This document shows positions 18,500 to 27,583 of a DNA stretch of 64,000 nucleotides, in pieces. The position numbers were made by a program, and so were the translations under genes. The stretch comes from Sphingomonas sp. ID1715 (lineage in GTDB: Bacteria > Pseudomonadota > Alphaproteobacteria > Sphingomonadales > Sphingomonadaceae), in the NCBI RefSeq assembly GCF_013044515.1, contig NZ_JABEPR010000006.1, forward strand, positions 62,001 through 126,000. Direction: 5' to 3'. The notes beneath the pieces were generated by a model that saw only the letters and a list, made by a program, of their open reading frames with translations, made no database searches and was not told the DNA's origin. Positions within the stretch are counted from its first letter, which is position 1; each line of letters starts with the position of its first letter.

Positions 18500-19261
18500 T
18501 GGCCGGCGATCTATCGCTTGAAGGCAAAGTGGCGCTCGTGACGGGAGCGGCGCGGGGAATCGGGCGCGAAATTGCCGATCGGATGGCCCAGCATGGCGCG
18601 CGCGTCGTCGTAACCGATGTCGAGCCCAAACTCGGCGGAACAGCCGCAGCCGCGATGAAAGGGGCCGTCTACCGCGATCTTGACGTGACCAGCCCCGATC
18701 AATGGAACGAGGTGATCGAAGCGCTGCGTGAGGAACACGGCCGCCTTGATGTCTTGGTCAACAACGCCGGCATCAGCCCCGCAGCCAACATCGAGCAGAC
18801 CGATCTAGACCTGTGGCGTCGAGTGCAGTCCATCAATGTGGAGAGCGTATTTCTCGGATGCCGGACCGCTCTACCGTTGATGCGGGCCTCAGGGGATGGT
18901 GGCTCGATCATCAATCTCAGTTCCGTACAGGGCCTGCGGCCGGCGGCAGCGCTGGCCGCCTATTCGGCGTCCAAGGCCGCCGTGCGGGCCCTCACCAAAT
19001 CGGTGGCGCTGCACGCGGCCAGCGATCGGATTCGCTGCAACTCGGTTCATCCAGGGGGGCATTCACACTCGGATGCTCGACGATTTCGCCGCCCTCACCG
19101 GCGACGCCGACGCCGCCCTTGCTCGGATGAATGCGGCGAACCCGCTAGGCCGGGTTGGCCGGCCCATCGATATCGCGAACGGGGTTCTGTACCTGGCGTC
19201 CGATCTGTCAGAATGGGTGACGGGCCTTGAACTCGTCATCGACGGGGGCTCGACCCTTTGA
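18496..19261 (+). pseudogene. SDR-family oxidoreductase, interrupted by one-base frameshift
   Basis: The first frame (18496-19053) encodes a classical SDR: VTGAARGIGREIA for NAD(P) binding, LVNNAGISPA, INLSSVQG, and the catalytic YSASK. After VHPGG the frame turns to nonsense. The correct C-terminus (HTRMLDDFAAL to WVTGLELVIDGGSTL) continues in another frame to 19261. The switch falls at a run of six G at 19054-19059; five G would restore one gene of about 255 residues. It may be a sequencing error, a real mutation or phase variation. The downstream synthetase start overlaps its stop (TGATG). Confidence 0.8.
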
Positions 19262-20922
19262 TGCGCGGCACACGGGATCCTAGTGGCTGGCGAGTCTGGC
19301 GAAACCAGTACGAGATGGATGATCTCGTCCGACAAGACGTGTGGGAAAACCGCACGACTTGGCAGGATGCGGTTGCGAAGTCGGAAGCGGACCCCGGCGG
19401 CGTCGCGATCTGGTTCGATGATGGATCTGACCTGAAGTTTGGCGAAGCCGTAGATGAGGCGCGCCGGTTGGCCGTTTCGCTGGCTGAACTGGGCCTGCGC
19501 AAAGGCGATGTGGTCAGCGCCAACCTGCCGAACTGGCGGGAAATGGCGATCATCAACCTCGCTTGCTGTGCCCTCGGCCTGGTGATCAATCCGATTATTC
19601 CCATCTATCGCGATCATGAGGTGGGGTTTATCCTAAAGGACGCCGGATCGCGTGTGCTGTTCACGCCGGGCGTTGTGAGCAATTTCAACTATCCGGAAAT
19701 GGCCCGGCGGCTCGCCCGCCAGACACCATCGCTGGAATGGCTAGTAACCGTGCGTCCTGGTGACGGGGAAACCCTGAATTCGAGCTACTCCGCCATGGTT
19801 GAGCAAGGCGATCCGGACCGCTTCCAGGCAGACCAAGTTGACCCCAACCATATCAAGCTGCTGATGTACACGTCTGGAACGACCGGCGTCCCGAAAGGCG
19901 TTCTGCACAGCCATAACACGCTGAGGCGTTCTGCGGCCAATTCCGCTGAAGCACGCGGGGTGGGCGAGGGCGATATCACACTCATGGCTTCGCCGGTCAC
20001 GCATGTGACCGGATACTCCTCTCTGGAACAGGCGTTCAGTTCGCCGATCAAGACAGCGCTGATGTCTCGGTGGGACAAGGTTACGGCGGTCGATTTCATC
20101 GAGCGGACCGGCGCGACTCTCACGGTCGGGGCGACGCCCTTCCTTAAGGAGCTGGTGGATGAAGCGCAGGCACGCGGCACTGGTCTGTCGAGCCTGCGCC
20201 AGTTTGCTTGCGGCGGAGCCGAGGTGCCGCCGCAGCTGATCGCGCGTGCACACGATGTCCTGGAGAATTGCCGGTGCTTCCGCGTGTATGGCAGCACTGA
20301 AGTGCCGTTGGTGACCCAGGGCTTTCAGAAGAAGGAAGACGCGAGGCTGGCCGCTGAAACGGATGGCCGCATCTATAACTATGATGTGCGCATCGTCGAT
20401 TCTGAAGGCTGCGATGTGGCTCCGGGTAACGAAGGTGAGATCCTCGCGCGGGGTCCATCCATGTTCCTGGGCTATACTGACTGGGAAGAGACCGAGAAAG
20501 CTGTCGATCAGGACGGCTACTTCCACTCGGGAGACCTAGTCCGTGCGGGTCCCCAATGCAGCATCGTGGTGACCGGCAGGCTGAAGGACCTTATCATTCG
20601 CGGTGGCGAGAACCTCAGTGCGAAGGAAATTGAGGACGTGCTCCATCGCCATCCTGCCATTCAGGAAGCTGCGGTTGTCGCCATGCCCCACCCAAGGCTG
20701 GGGGAAGGGGTATGCGCATGGCTGATACTCCATGACCACCGCCAGCGGCTGGGAGCCGAAGAACTGAGGCGGTTTCTCCATGAACAGGGTCTCTCCCCCC
20801 AAAAGAGCCCGGAAAGCATACACATAGTCGACCATTTCCCCCGCACCGCATCCGGAAAAATTCAGAAGAACATCTTGCGGCGAAAAACTCGGGAAAGATT
20901 AATGATATCAGGGAGAGCTTAA
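19261..20922 (+). CDS. AMP-forming acyl-CoA synthetase
   Basis: 553 residues from the ATG at 19261. The ANL-superfamily motifs are all present: the phosphate loop MYTSGTTGVPKG, YGSTEVP, DGYFHSGDL, GRLKDLIIRGGENLSAKEIE and the catalytic lysine in PRTASGKIQKNILR. The overall pattern (NLPNWREMAIINLACCALG) is like cyclohexanecarboxylate- or 2,3-dihydroxybenzoate-activating ligases. It should activate a carboxylic acid with ATP and CoA, feeding the acyl-CoA dehydrogenases of the cluster. The TTG at 19258 is in frame but less likely as a start. Confidence 0.92.
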   Translation: MRGTRDPSGWRVWRNQYEMDDLVRQDVWENRTTWQDAVAKSEADPGGVAIWFDDGSDLKFGEAVDEARRLAVSLAELGLRKGDVVSANLPNWREMAIINLACCALGLVINPIIPIYRDHEVGFILKDAGSRVLFTPGVVSNFNYPEMARRLARQTPSLEWLVTVRPGDGETLNSSYSAMVEQGDPDRFQADQVDPNHIKLLMYTSGTTGVPKGVLHSHNTLRRSAANSAEARGVGEGDITLMASPVTHVTGYSSLEQAFSSPIKTALMSRWDKVTAVDFIERTGATLTVGATPFLKELVDEAQARGTGLSSLRQFACGGAEVPPQLIARAHDVLENCRCFRVYGSTEVPLVTQGFQKKEDARLAAETDGRIYNYDVRIVDSEGCDVAPGNEGEILARGPSMFLGYTDWEETEKAVDQDGYFHSGDLVRAGPQCSIVVTGRLKDLIIRGGENLSAKEIEDVLHRHPAIQEAAVVAMPHPRLGEGVCAWLILHDHRQRLGAEELRRFLHEQGLSPQKSPESIHIVDHFPRTASGKIQKNILRRKTRERLMISGRA

Positions 20923-20923
20923 A

Positions 20924-23302
20924 ATGCCAAAAAAACACCTGTTCCTTTCCAGCTGCGCGGTCGGGCTTTTTGCATCTAGCGTAATGCCTTCGCAAGCCAG
21001 CGCGCAGGATCCAGTCAAAGTGGCGTCCGAACGGGCAATGGACGAGGATGATGGCGCCATCATTGTCACGGCGCGCCGGCGCGACGAAGCATTACAGGAT
21101 GTGCCGATCTCGATCACGTCCATTGGCGGCGAGTCGCTCGAGAAGTCCCAGATCTCAAAACCGGAAGCATTGGCGGCCCGCGTTCCGACACTGAACATCG
21201 CAGTCGGTGGATCGGGTTCGGGCGGGCAACTCAGCTTGCGCGGTATTGGATCCTCCAACGTATCTGCTGCGTTCGACAGCGCCGTAGCGCTGGACTTCGA
21301 CGGGATTGTGGTGAGTTCCATGCGCTTGGTTCAAGCCGGCTTCTTCGATGTCGCCCAGATCGACGTACTCAAAGGCCCGCAGTCCCTTTATTTCGGGAAG
21401 AGCGCGACTGCGGGCGTCGTTTCCATCCGATCCGCAGATCCGACCTCCTCATTCGAGGCGGGACTGCGCGGGTCTTACGAGTTCGAAGAGAAGGGTTACA
21501 CTGCCGAAGGCTATGTTTCCGGCCCCATCAGCGATTCGCTCGGCTATCGGATCGCGGTTCGCTACAACAAGGTCGACGAACTCTATTTCAACGCTGCGCC
21601 CAATGTCGCCAATCCTTATCGCGGAGAGGAAAACCTCAACATTCGCGGGACGCTGGAATTTGAGCCCAGCGACAGCTTCAAATTCAATATCAAGGCGAAT
21701 TACGTCGGCCATAGAAATGACGGGGAGGTGCGCCATACCCAGATTTTCTGCGGTCCAAACGGTGTTGCCGATCCGCTGGTACTGCTGGGCGGAGCGGTGG
21801 TCGTCCCCGCGGGCTATGACTGCAATGCCTTTGACAACACGTTCTGGCTCCCCGATTCCGCCCCTCAATTGAGCCGGAAGGGGCCTCCGGGGATGGACAA
21901 CAACGGAGGAGTGCCGTTCAACGAAACGGATATTTACTTGTTGCGCGCCCGCGCGGACATCGGATTGAGCGACAGCCTGTCGCTCGCGCTGGTGACGGGC
22001 TACTTCGACTTCGAGTCGCGAGGTCAGGATTTCTACGGTTACGGCGGCGTATTCGGCGTTGGTACCGACCTCAACCACAATCGCACTGAACAGTTCACGC
22101 AGGAGGTCCGATTTTCCAGCGACAACGATGGGCCGCTGAACTGGCTGTTAGGCGGCTTTTACGAGCGACGTTCCATTTTGTTCGAAGCCGCCCAAAACGC
22201 CGTCAACATCTCGTTCTTGGCTCCAGACCCGGTTACAGGGTCTACATTCGACTGGCGGCGACTTCACTTCACCAAGACCGATGCCTTCTCGTTATTCGGT
22301 AATCTCCTGGTCGAGCCTACCGACCGCATCGAGCTTTCGGCTGGCGTGCGATACACCAAGGAGGAGAAAGTCAACCGGATTGAAGTGCCCTACGTTCACG
22401 CGGTGCTGTCACGGCCCCCGTTCAACTTCCTTCGAAGCGGTTTTCAATCGCCACAAATTCGTTTCGACGACGAGAACTTCTCTCCCGAAATTTCTGTCAA
22501 GTACGAGGTATCCAACAACGCGCAGGTTTATGCGGTATACAAGAAGGGCTTCAAGTCCGGTGGTATCGACAACAGTGCTCTCCCTTCAAGCGGCTTGAGC
22601 GCCATCGTCGCATCGGGCGATTATTCGCGGTTGATGTTCGATTCGGAGACTGCTGAGGGGTTCGAGATCGGCCTGAAAAGCACGCTGGCACAGAATCGGC
22701 TTCGCCTCAATGTGTCGCTGTTTAACTACGTCTTCTCCGATCTGCAAATACAGAGCTTCGATCCAGTCGCGATCCAGTATTCCACTAGTAACGCGGGCGA
22801 ATTGCGCTCTCGGGGGGGAGACATTGACCTGAGTTGGCGTGCGCCGGTCGATGGATTAACCTTGTCTGCTGCAGTGGCATACACCGATGCCGAGTTCACC
22901 GACACCTACATCTCCAATGCGGGGGTAGATCTGAACGGCAGGGCAGCACCGCGTGCACCGAAATGGTCTGGCAACGTTTCGTTTGATTGGAACCTCCCGG
23001 TGGGGGACAATCTGAAGCTTAGCCTGTTCGGGCTGGCTAACTACTCCGGATCCTACTTTGCTGATGCAACGACATTGAATGACTATGTTCAGAACGATTA
23101 TGTGACATTGGATGCAAACATTTCGATCGGAGCTCCGGACGATCGGTGGCGCTTGTCGCTGATCGGCAACAATCTGACCGACAAGATTTACGTGAACCAG
23201 GCTTCCGGTCGGCCATTCCGACAGGCGCTCATCGGCGACGACCTCGCTCTGACGCAAAACAGGGGACGGCAGGTCTTCGTTGAACTGGCGTTCAAATACT
23301 GA
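20924..23302 (+). CDS. TonB-dependent outer-membrane receptor
   Basis: 792 residues. A signal peptide (about 1-27, ending SASA) is followed by a TonB-box-like IIVTARRRDE, a plug domain (DVPISITSIGGESLEKSQI; LRGIGSSNVSA) and a 22-strand barrel closing with the aromatic residue of VFVELAFKY. It starts one base after the stop of the acyl-CoA synthetase, well inside the catabolic run. It most likely imports the compound that the cluster degrades, or a carrier of it. No specificity can be assigned. Confidence 0.93.
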   Translation: MPKKHLFLSSCAVGLFASSVMPSQASAQDPVKVASERAMDEDDGAIIVTARRRDEALQDVPISITSIGGESLEKSQISKPEALAARVPTLNIAVGGSGSGGQLSLRGIGSSNVSAAFDSAVALDFDGIVVSSMRLVQAGFFDVAQIDVLKGPQSLYFGKSATAGVVSIRSADPTSSFEAGLRGSYEFEEKGYTAEGYVSGPISDSLGYRIAVRYNKVDELYFNAAPNVANPYRGEENLNIRGTLEFEPSDSFKFNIKANYVGHRNDGEVRHTQIFCGPNGVADPLVLLGGAVVVPAGYDCNAFDNTFWLPDSAPQLSRKGPPGMDNNGGVPFNETDIYLLRARADIGLSDSLSLALVTGYFDFESRGQDFYGYGGVFGVGTDLNHNRTEQFTQEVRFSSDNDGPLNWLLGGFYERRSILFEAAQNAVNISFLAPDPVTGSTFDWRRLHFTKTDAFSLFGNLLVEPTDRIELSAGVRYTKEEKVNRIEVPYVHAVLSRPPFNFLRSGFQSPQIRFDDENFSPEISVKYEVSNNAQVYAVYKKGFKSGGIDNSALPSSGLSAIVASGDYSRLMFDSETAEGFEIGLKSTLAQNRLRLNVSLFNYVFSDLQIQSFDPVAIQYSTSNAGELRSRGGDIDLSWRAPVDGLTLSAAVAYTDAEFTDTYISNAGVDLNGRAAPRAPKWSGNVSFDWNLPVGDNLKLSLFGLANYSGSYFADATTLNDYVQNDYVTLDANISIGAPDDRWRLSLIGNNLTDKIYVNQASGRPFRQALIGDDLALTQNRGRQVFVELAFKY

Positions 23303-23339
23303 CGGGGAATACGGTCCATGATGTCGATGGAGTGGAACG

Positions 23340-24878
23340 ATGGTTGAGACGCTAACAGGTACGAAGCGATCCCGGGGCCTGTCTTACCAGGAGCTTTTAG
23401 AGTCGGATTCCAAAGTTGTGCCAGCTTCGCTCAAGAAGGAATCCCTGCTCGATCATGCTCCGATCTCGGTCGGCGTGGACCGCTATTTTGCCCGTGAGTT
23501 CCACGATCTCGAGGTCGAGAAACTCTGGAGCCGCGTCTGGCAGCTTGCCTGTCACGAAGACGATATCCCGAGGGTGGGCGATGCGCTGAGCTACGATATC
23601 GCGTCGCGTTCCTACATAATTGTCAGGACGGGCGCGGACGAATTTTCGGCCTATCCAAATGCCTGCCGCCATCGCGGCCGACGGCTGATTGAAGGGTGCA
23701 AGAAGGGGCTTGGGGTGCTCCGCTGCCCGTTCCATGGCTGGTCGTGGCACCTGGATGGCAAGCTGAGGGAAGTCCCCTGCCACTGGGACTTCCCGGGCGT
23801 CAGCGAAGCATCTCACTCCTTGCCCAAGGTGAGTACCGGGCGTTGGGGTGGGTTCGTGTTCATAAACCCTGATCCCGACGCAGAGCCGCTTGAAGCGTTC
23901 CTCGGAGATATCGACGAGCACTGGACCACGCTTCCCTTCGAACGGCGCTACAAAGCGGTTCATGTCGCCAAGAAGCTGCCATGCAATTGGAAGATCGCGC
24001 AGGAAGCCTTCATGGAGTCCTATCACGTGGTTGCGACCCACCCGACGCTTCTTATGGAGATGGGTGATGCCAATTCGCAGTATGACAGCTTCGGCACCTT
24101 GTCGCGGGCGATTTCCCCTCAGGGAATAGCCAGCCCGCATGTCGGGGCTGAACTCGCCGGTGAACCACATAGCGACACCACCCCATTTACCGCTTTTCGT
24201 CACCCGATCACAGGCGACTATTATGAGCGGCTGGAAGAAGACCGCATCCGTCTGACCAGAAAGGACGGGCGGAGCGGCATCTTCAATTCAAGGGCGGAAC
24301 CCCTCGAGGGCGAACTGCCAAACGCCGATCTGCACATTTGCAACTGGTTCGGCGGTAGGCTGACGCCGGACATGCAAGCCGCCAAGCATCTCTACGGTGC
24401 GTTGCCAGTCGCCGATGCAAGGGCGAGACGGGCCGCGGCACGGCGTGAGCAACTGCGCCCGCTGATGGGCGATGAGATCGATAATGTGTGCGACGCGGAA
24501 CTTGTGGACTCCATCTATTACAGCATCTTTCCCAACATAAGTCCGTGGGGCTGCTTCAATCCGATCTTTTACCGCTTCCGCCCCGATGGCGACAACCCGG
24601 AACAGTGCATTCACGAAGTGATGTTCATGCTGCCGGTGCCCGCGGGCCAGGATCGTCCACCTCCCGCACAGATTCACTGGTTGGATATCGACGAGGATTA
24701 CTTGGAAGCCCCGGAGCTCGGTAGCTTGGCCAAGGTATTCAACCAAGACCAGCTCAACCTGCGCGCGGTGCAGCAAGGCTTACGTAGTGTTCCAGAAGGC
24801 CGGATCACCCTGGCGGAGTATCAGGAAACGAAGATACGCCATTTTCATGCCAGTCTCGACGAATGGCTGGGCTTCTGA
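23340..24878 (+). CDS. Rieske aromatic-ring-hydroxylating oxygenase, alpha subunit
   Basis: 512 residues. The Rieske cluster ligands are C109/H111 and C129/H132 (CRHRG...CPFHGW). The catalytic domain shows NWKIAQEAFMESYHVVATHPTLL with the two His ligands of the mononuclear iron. It is longer than usual ring hydroxylases, with a long C-terminal part including YYSIFPNISPWGCFNPIFYRF. It hydroxylates its substrate with O2 and electrons from a reductase; no beta subunit or reductase gene is nearby. Alpha-only Rieske monooxygenases are known for steroids and other bulky compounds. Confidence 0.92.
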   Translation: MVETLTGTKRSRGLSYQELLESDSKVVPASLKKESLLDHAPISVGVDRYFAREFHDLEVEKLWSRVWQLACHEDDIPRVGDALSYDIASRSYIIVRTGADEFSAYPNACRHRGRRLIEGCKKGLGVLRCPFHGWSWHLDGKLREVPCHWDFPGVSEASHSLPKVSTGRWGGFVFINPDPDAEPLEAFLGDIDEHWTTLPFERRYKAVHVAKKLPCNWKIAQEAFMESYHVVATHPTLLMEMGDANSQYDSFGTLSRAISPQGIASPHVGAELAGEPHSDTTPFTAFRHPITGDYYERLEEDRIRLTRKDGRSGIFNSRAEPLEGELPNADLHICNWFGGRLTPDMQAAKHLYGALPVADARARRAAARREQLRPLMGDEIDNVCDAELVDSIYYSIFPNISPWGCFNPIFYRFRPDGDNPEQCIHEVMFMLPVPAGQDRPPPAQIHWLDIDEDYLEAPELGSLAKVFNQDQLNLRAVQQGLRSVPEGRITLAEYQETKIRHFHASLDEWLGF

Positions 24879-24927
24879 ACCCGCGAGATTCGACCCACCG
24901 CCGAACAGCAGAATGCGAGGAGAGTTC

Positions 24928-25920
24928 ATGAGCATGCCGGTGTCTCCGCCTTCCCTCGGGCCAGATTTGGCGCGGACGATTTATCGAAAGGCATACCTCA
25001 TTAACCGAACGGACGAGCGGTTTCGGGCGATGCTAACGAATGGAGAGCTGGCGGTCGCCTACTATCCGGTCCGTGGGCAAGAGGTTATCGCCGCGGCCGC
25101 GATGGCCGCGCTGCGGCAGGACGACTACCTCGTGACAACCTATCGCGGTCTCCACGATGCGCTGGCTAAGGGTATCCCCTCGCGCTTGTTGTGGGCCGAG
25201 TTCGCCGGCAAGCGCACGGGTACCTGCAAGGGCAAGGGGGGGCCGATGCACATCACCCATCCCGAAACCGGCGTCATGGTGACCACGGGTATCGTCGGTT
25301 CGGGCCTCCCGATTGCCAATGGTCTCGCGATGGCGTCGCAAATCCGCGGCGAAAGCCGCGTGGCCGTGGCAAGCTTTGGCGATGGGGCGAGCAACATCGG
25401 CGCCTTTCACGAAGCGCTAAACATGGCCTCGGTGTGGAAGCTGCCGGTGATTTTTCTGTGCCAGAATAACCAGTACGCTGAGCACACCGCGTTGGCTGCC
25501 GGCACGTCGGTCTCCAGAATTTCCGATAGGGCGGTGGCGTATGGCATGCCGGGGATTTTCTGTGACGGGCTTGACCCTGCCAGCGTTTACGAAGCGATGA
25601 ATGAGGCTGTCGGTCGTGCGCGCGCCGGCGGCGGGCCGACCCTGCTTGAAGCAGGCGCCTTCCGTCTCCTGGGGCATATATTCGGGGCAGACTACAGCTA
25701 CGTGTCAAGGCAGGATCTCCACGCGGCAGAAGAACGAGCCAGTATGGCCAAGCTGCGGCAGTGGATGATTGAAAGGCAGGTACGCGAATCCGATCTCGAG
25801 CGGATCGAGAAAGAGGTAGATGCCGAAATCAACGACGCCGTGGCCTTCGCGCTCGATAGCGAGCCGCCCGACCCGGACGATATCCGGTTCGATATCTACG
25901 CGACGGAGCAGGCTGCATGA
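24928..25920 (+). CDS. ThDP-dependent dehydrogenase E1 alpha subunit
   Basis: 330 residues from the ATG at 24928, preceded by GAGGAGAG. The frame is open to 24787, inside the Rieske gene, but the extra residues have no similarity. The thiamine-diphosphate motif runs from GDGASN (about 151) to QNN (about 181). It belongs to the pyruvate/acetoin dehydrogenase E1 alpha group. With E1 beta it decarboxylates a 2-oxoacid or cleaves an acyloin and loads the acyl group onto a lipoyl arm. Its stop overlaps E1 beta by 4 bp. Confidence 0.92.
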   Translation: MSMPVSPPSLGPDLARTIYRKAYLINRTDERFRAMLTNGELAVAYYPVRGQEVIAAAAMAALRQDDYLVTTYRGLHDALAKGIPSRLLWAEFAGKRTGTCKGKGGPMHITHPETGVMVTTGIVGSGLPIANGLAMASQIRGESRVAVASFGDGASNIGAFHEALNMASVWKLPVIFLCQNNQYAEHTALAAGTSVSRISDRAVAYGMPGIFCDGLDPASVYEAMNEAVGRARAGGGPTLLEAGAFRLLGHIFGADYSYVSRQDLHAAEERASMAKLRQWMIERQVRESDLERIEKEVDAEINDAVAFALDSEPPDPDDIRFDIYATEQAA

Positions 25921-26915
25921 GCGAGAAGACCAGTTTCGCCCAAGCGCTGAACTCAGCGCTCGATCACGCCATGGCGGATGACGAGAACGTAATCATGCTC
26001 GGCGAGGATGTTGCCGACGAGCAGGGCGGCGGTGTATTCAAGGTCAGCAAGGGGTTGTCGCGGAAATACGGGACTAGCCGCGTGCGCTCCACTCCCATCT
26101 CGGAACAGGCCATCATTGGCGCGGCGGTCGGCGCGGCGATCACCGGCATGCGCCCAGTGGCCGAAATCATGCTGATGAACTTCATTACGGTCGCCATGGA
26201 TCAACTGGTCAACCACGCTGCCAAACTGCGTTTCATGTCCGGCGGCCAGACCAGCGTGCCACTAGTGGTGCGCACGACGACCGGCGCGGGCGTGGGGTTT
26301 GGGGGCCAGCATTCGGATATGCTGGAAGCCTGGTTCGCCCATGTTCCCGGGATCAAGATTGCCACCGCGTCGAATCCGGCCGATGCCTACGGCCTGCTGC
26401 GATCGGCGATCGAGGACGAAGATCCGACTATCCTAATCGAGAACATCACGCATTACGGGATGACCGGACCCCCCGCCGAGCCGGGGTACCGCGTACCCTT
26501 GGGCAAGGCGGCGATCGTGCGGCGGGGCGATGACATCACGCTCGTCACTTATGGCCGCGGCGTCGGCGATTGCCTCAAGGCTGCCGGCCAACTTGCAGAG
26601 GACGGCATCGACGCCGAAGTGATCGATCTTCGCACCGTATCCCCGTGGGATCAGGAGGCCGTCCTTTCCTCAGTCGCCAGAACCAGGCGCGCGGTGATCG
26701 TTCACGAAGCGGTCCGCCCGTTCGGTGCGGGGGCTGAGATCTCTGCGCGCATCCACGAAGAACTTTTTGGCGATCTGGCGGGCCCCGTCCGGCGGGTTGC
26801 TTCCTACGCTTCTCCCGTTCCGTTTGCGAAATCGCTGGAGACCGCCTTCCTTTACAGCGTCGCGGACATCGTCCAGGCGGCGCGCGACACCACCGAAAAG
26901 AAAGCAGATCGATGA
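25917..26915 (+). CDS. ThDP-dependent dehydrogenase E1 beta (transketolase-like) subunit
   Basis: 332 residues. Seen are the N-terminal MLGEDVADEQGGGVFKVSKGL, TPISEQAIIGAAVGAAITGMRPVAEIM, and the C-terminal DLRTVSPWDQEAVLSSVARTRRAVIVHEA, all typical of PdhB/AcoB-type subunits. It completes the E1 heterotetramer active site. It is overlapped by 4 bp at both ends (E1 alpha and the lipoyl protein), which argues for coupled translation and equal amounts of the three. Confidence 0.93.
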   Translation: MSEKTSFAQALNSALDHAMADDENVIMLGEDVADEQGGGVFKVSKGLSRKYGTSRVRSTPISEQAIIGAAVGAAITGMRPVAEIMLMNFITVAMDQLVNHAAKLRFMSGGQTSVPLVVRTTTGAGVGFGGQHSDMLEAWFAHVPGIKIATASNPADAYGLLRSAIEDEDPTILIENITHYGMTGPPAEPGYRVPLGKAAIVRRGDDITLVTYGRGVGDCLKAAGQLAEDGIDAEVIDLRTVSPWDQEAVLSSVARTRRAVIVHEAVRPFGAGAEISARIHEELFGDLAGPVRRVASYASPVPFAKSLETAFLYSVADIVQAARDTTEKKADR

Positions 26916-27142
26916 GCGTAGAAGTTCGCATCCCCAAGCTCGGGATGAGCATGGAAACCGCCACGGTCTCCGAATGGCACGTCAAGAACGGCGATCAGGT
27001 CACCAAGGGCGCGCCGCTGTATTCGGTGGAGACCGACAAAACGACGACCGAGGTTGAAGCGCCGGCGGACGGGCAGGTTGAGATCATCGGCGAACCGGAT
27101 ACCGAATATGAGGTCGGTGCGCTGATCGCGCGGATCACTTGA
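26912..27142 (+). CDS. Free-standing lipoyl (biotinyl/lipoyl) domain protein
   Basis: Only 76 residues: a single lipoyl domain (IPKLGMSMETATVSEWHVKNGD, then ETDKTTTEVEAPADG) with the lipoylation site at Lys43. In normal 2-oxoacid dehydrogenase complexes this domain is the N-terminus of E2 and is followed by an E1/E3-binding domain and the acyltransferase core. Here the gene ends right after the domain. It could act as a diffusible swinging arm that takes the acyl group from E1. What carries out the transfer to CoA and re-oxidises the lipoate is not obvious from the window. Confidence 0.9.
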   Translation: MSVEVRIPKLGMSMETATVSEWHVKNGDQVTKGAPLYSVETDKTTTEVEAPADGQVEIIGEPDTEYEVGALIARIT

Positions 27143-27163
27143 GGACCGGCACAGGAGGGCGGC

Positions 27164-27583
27164 ATGCAGATGCGCAACCAGATTTTCGTTGGCGATCAGG
27201 GCGGCAAGGTCCACATCGTCGCGTTCAGGAACCGTGACACCGGCAAGATTGTCTTTCCCATGCCTCAAGGAGCGGGAGCGGCGGACCACGAACCGGTCGA
27301 GCTGCCGTCGAGCGGAACCTTGTGGACCTATACAATCCAGCGCATCCCGCCGAAGGATCCGCCTTTCGAGGGCATAAACAGCCCGGAGGGGTATCAGCCT
27401 TTCGCGGTCGGCTATGTCCGCCTCGGGGACGAGATTATGATAGAGGGCCGGATCGCGGGCCATGCTGAAGCTCTCCAGATCGGAATGTCGATGGACTGTG
27501 TGCCGATGTCGTTCCCCACCAAGGATGGGGCGGAAATGACGATTTACGCCTTCGTACCGGCCAACGGGAGCAGCAAGTCATGA
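27164..27583 (+). CDS. DUF35-type OB-fold protein lacking zinc-ribbon cysteines
   Basis: 139 residues with a strong ribosome-binding site (AGGAGGGCGGC). The C-terminal OB-fold is recognisable: GTLWTYTIQRIPPKDPPFEG, QPFAVGYVRLGDEIMIEGRI. In DUF35 proteins an N-terminal rubredoxin-like zinc ribbon (two C-x2-C pairs) is expected. Here the corresponding part (AFRNRDTGKIVFPMPQGAG) has no cysteine, and the only Cys is in MSMDC. DUF35 proteins are obligate partners of thiolase-like enzymes, including retro-aldolases of steroid side-chain degradation. The next gene, a thiolase homologue, overlaps by 4 bp. Confidence 0.85.
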   Translation: MQMRNQIFVGDQGGKVHIVAFRNRDTGKIVFPMPQGAGAADHEPVELPSSGTLWTYTIQRIPPKDPPFEGINSPEGYQPFAVGYVRLGDEIMIEGRIAGHAEALQIGMSMDCVPMSFPTKDGAEMTIYAFVPANGSSKS

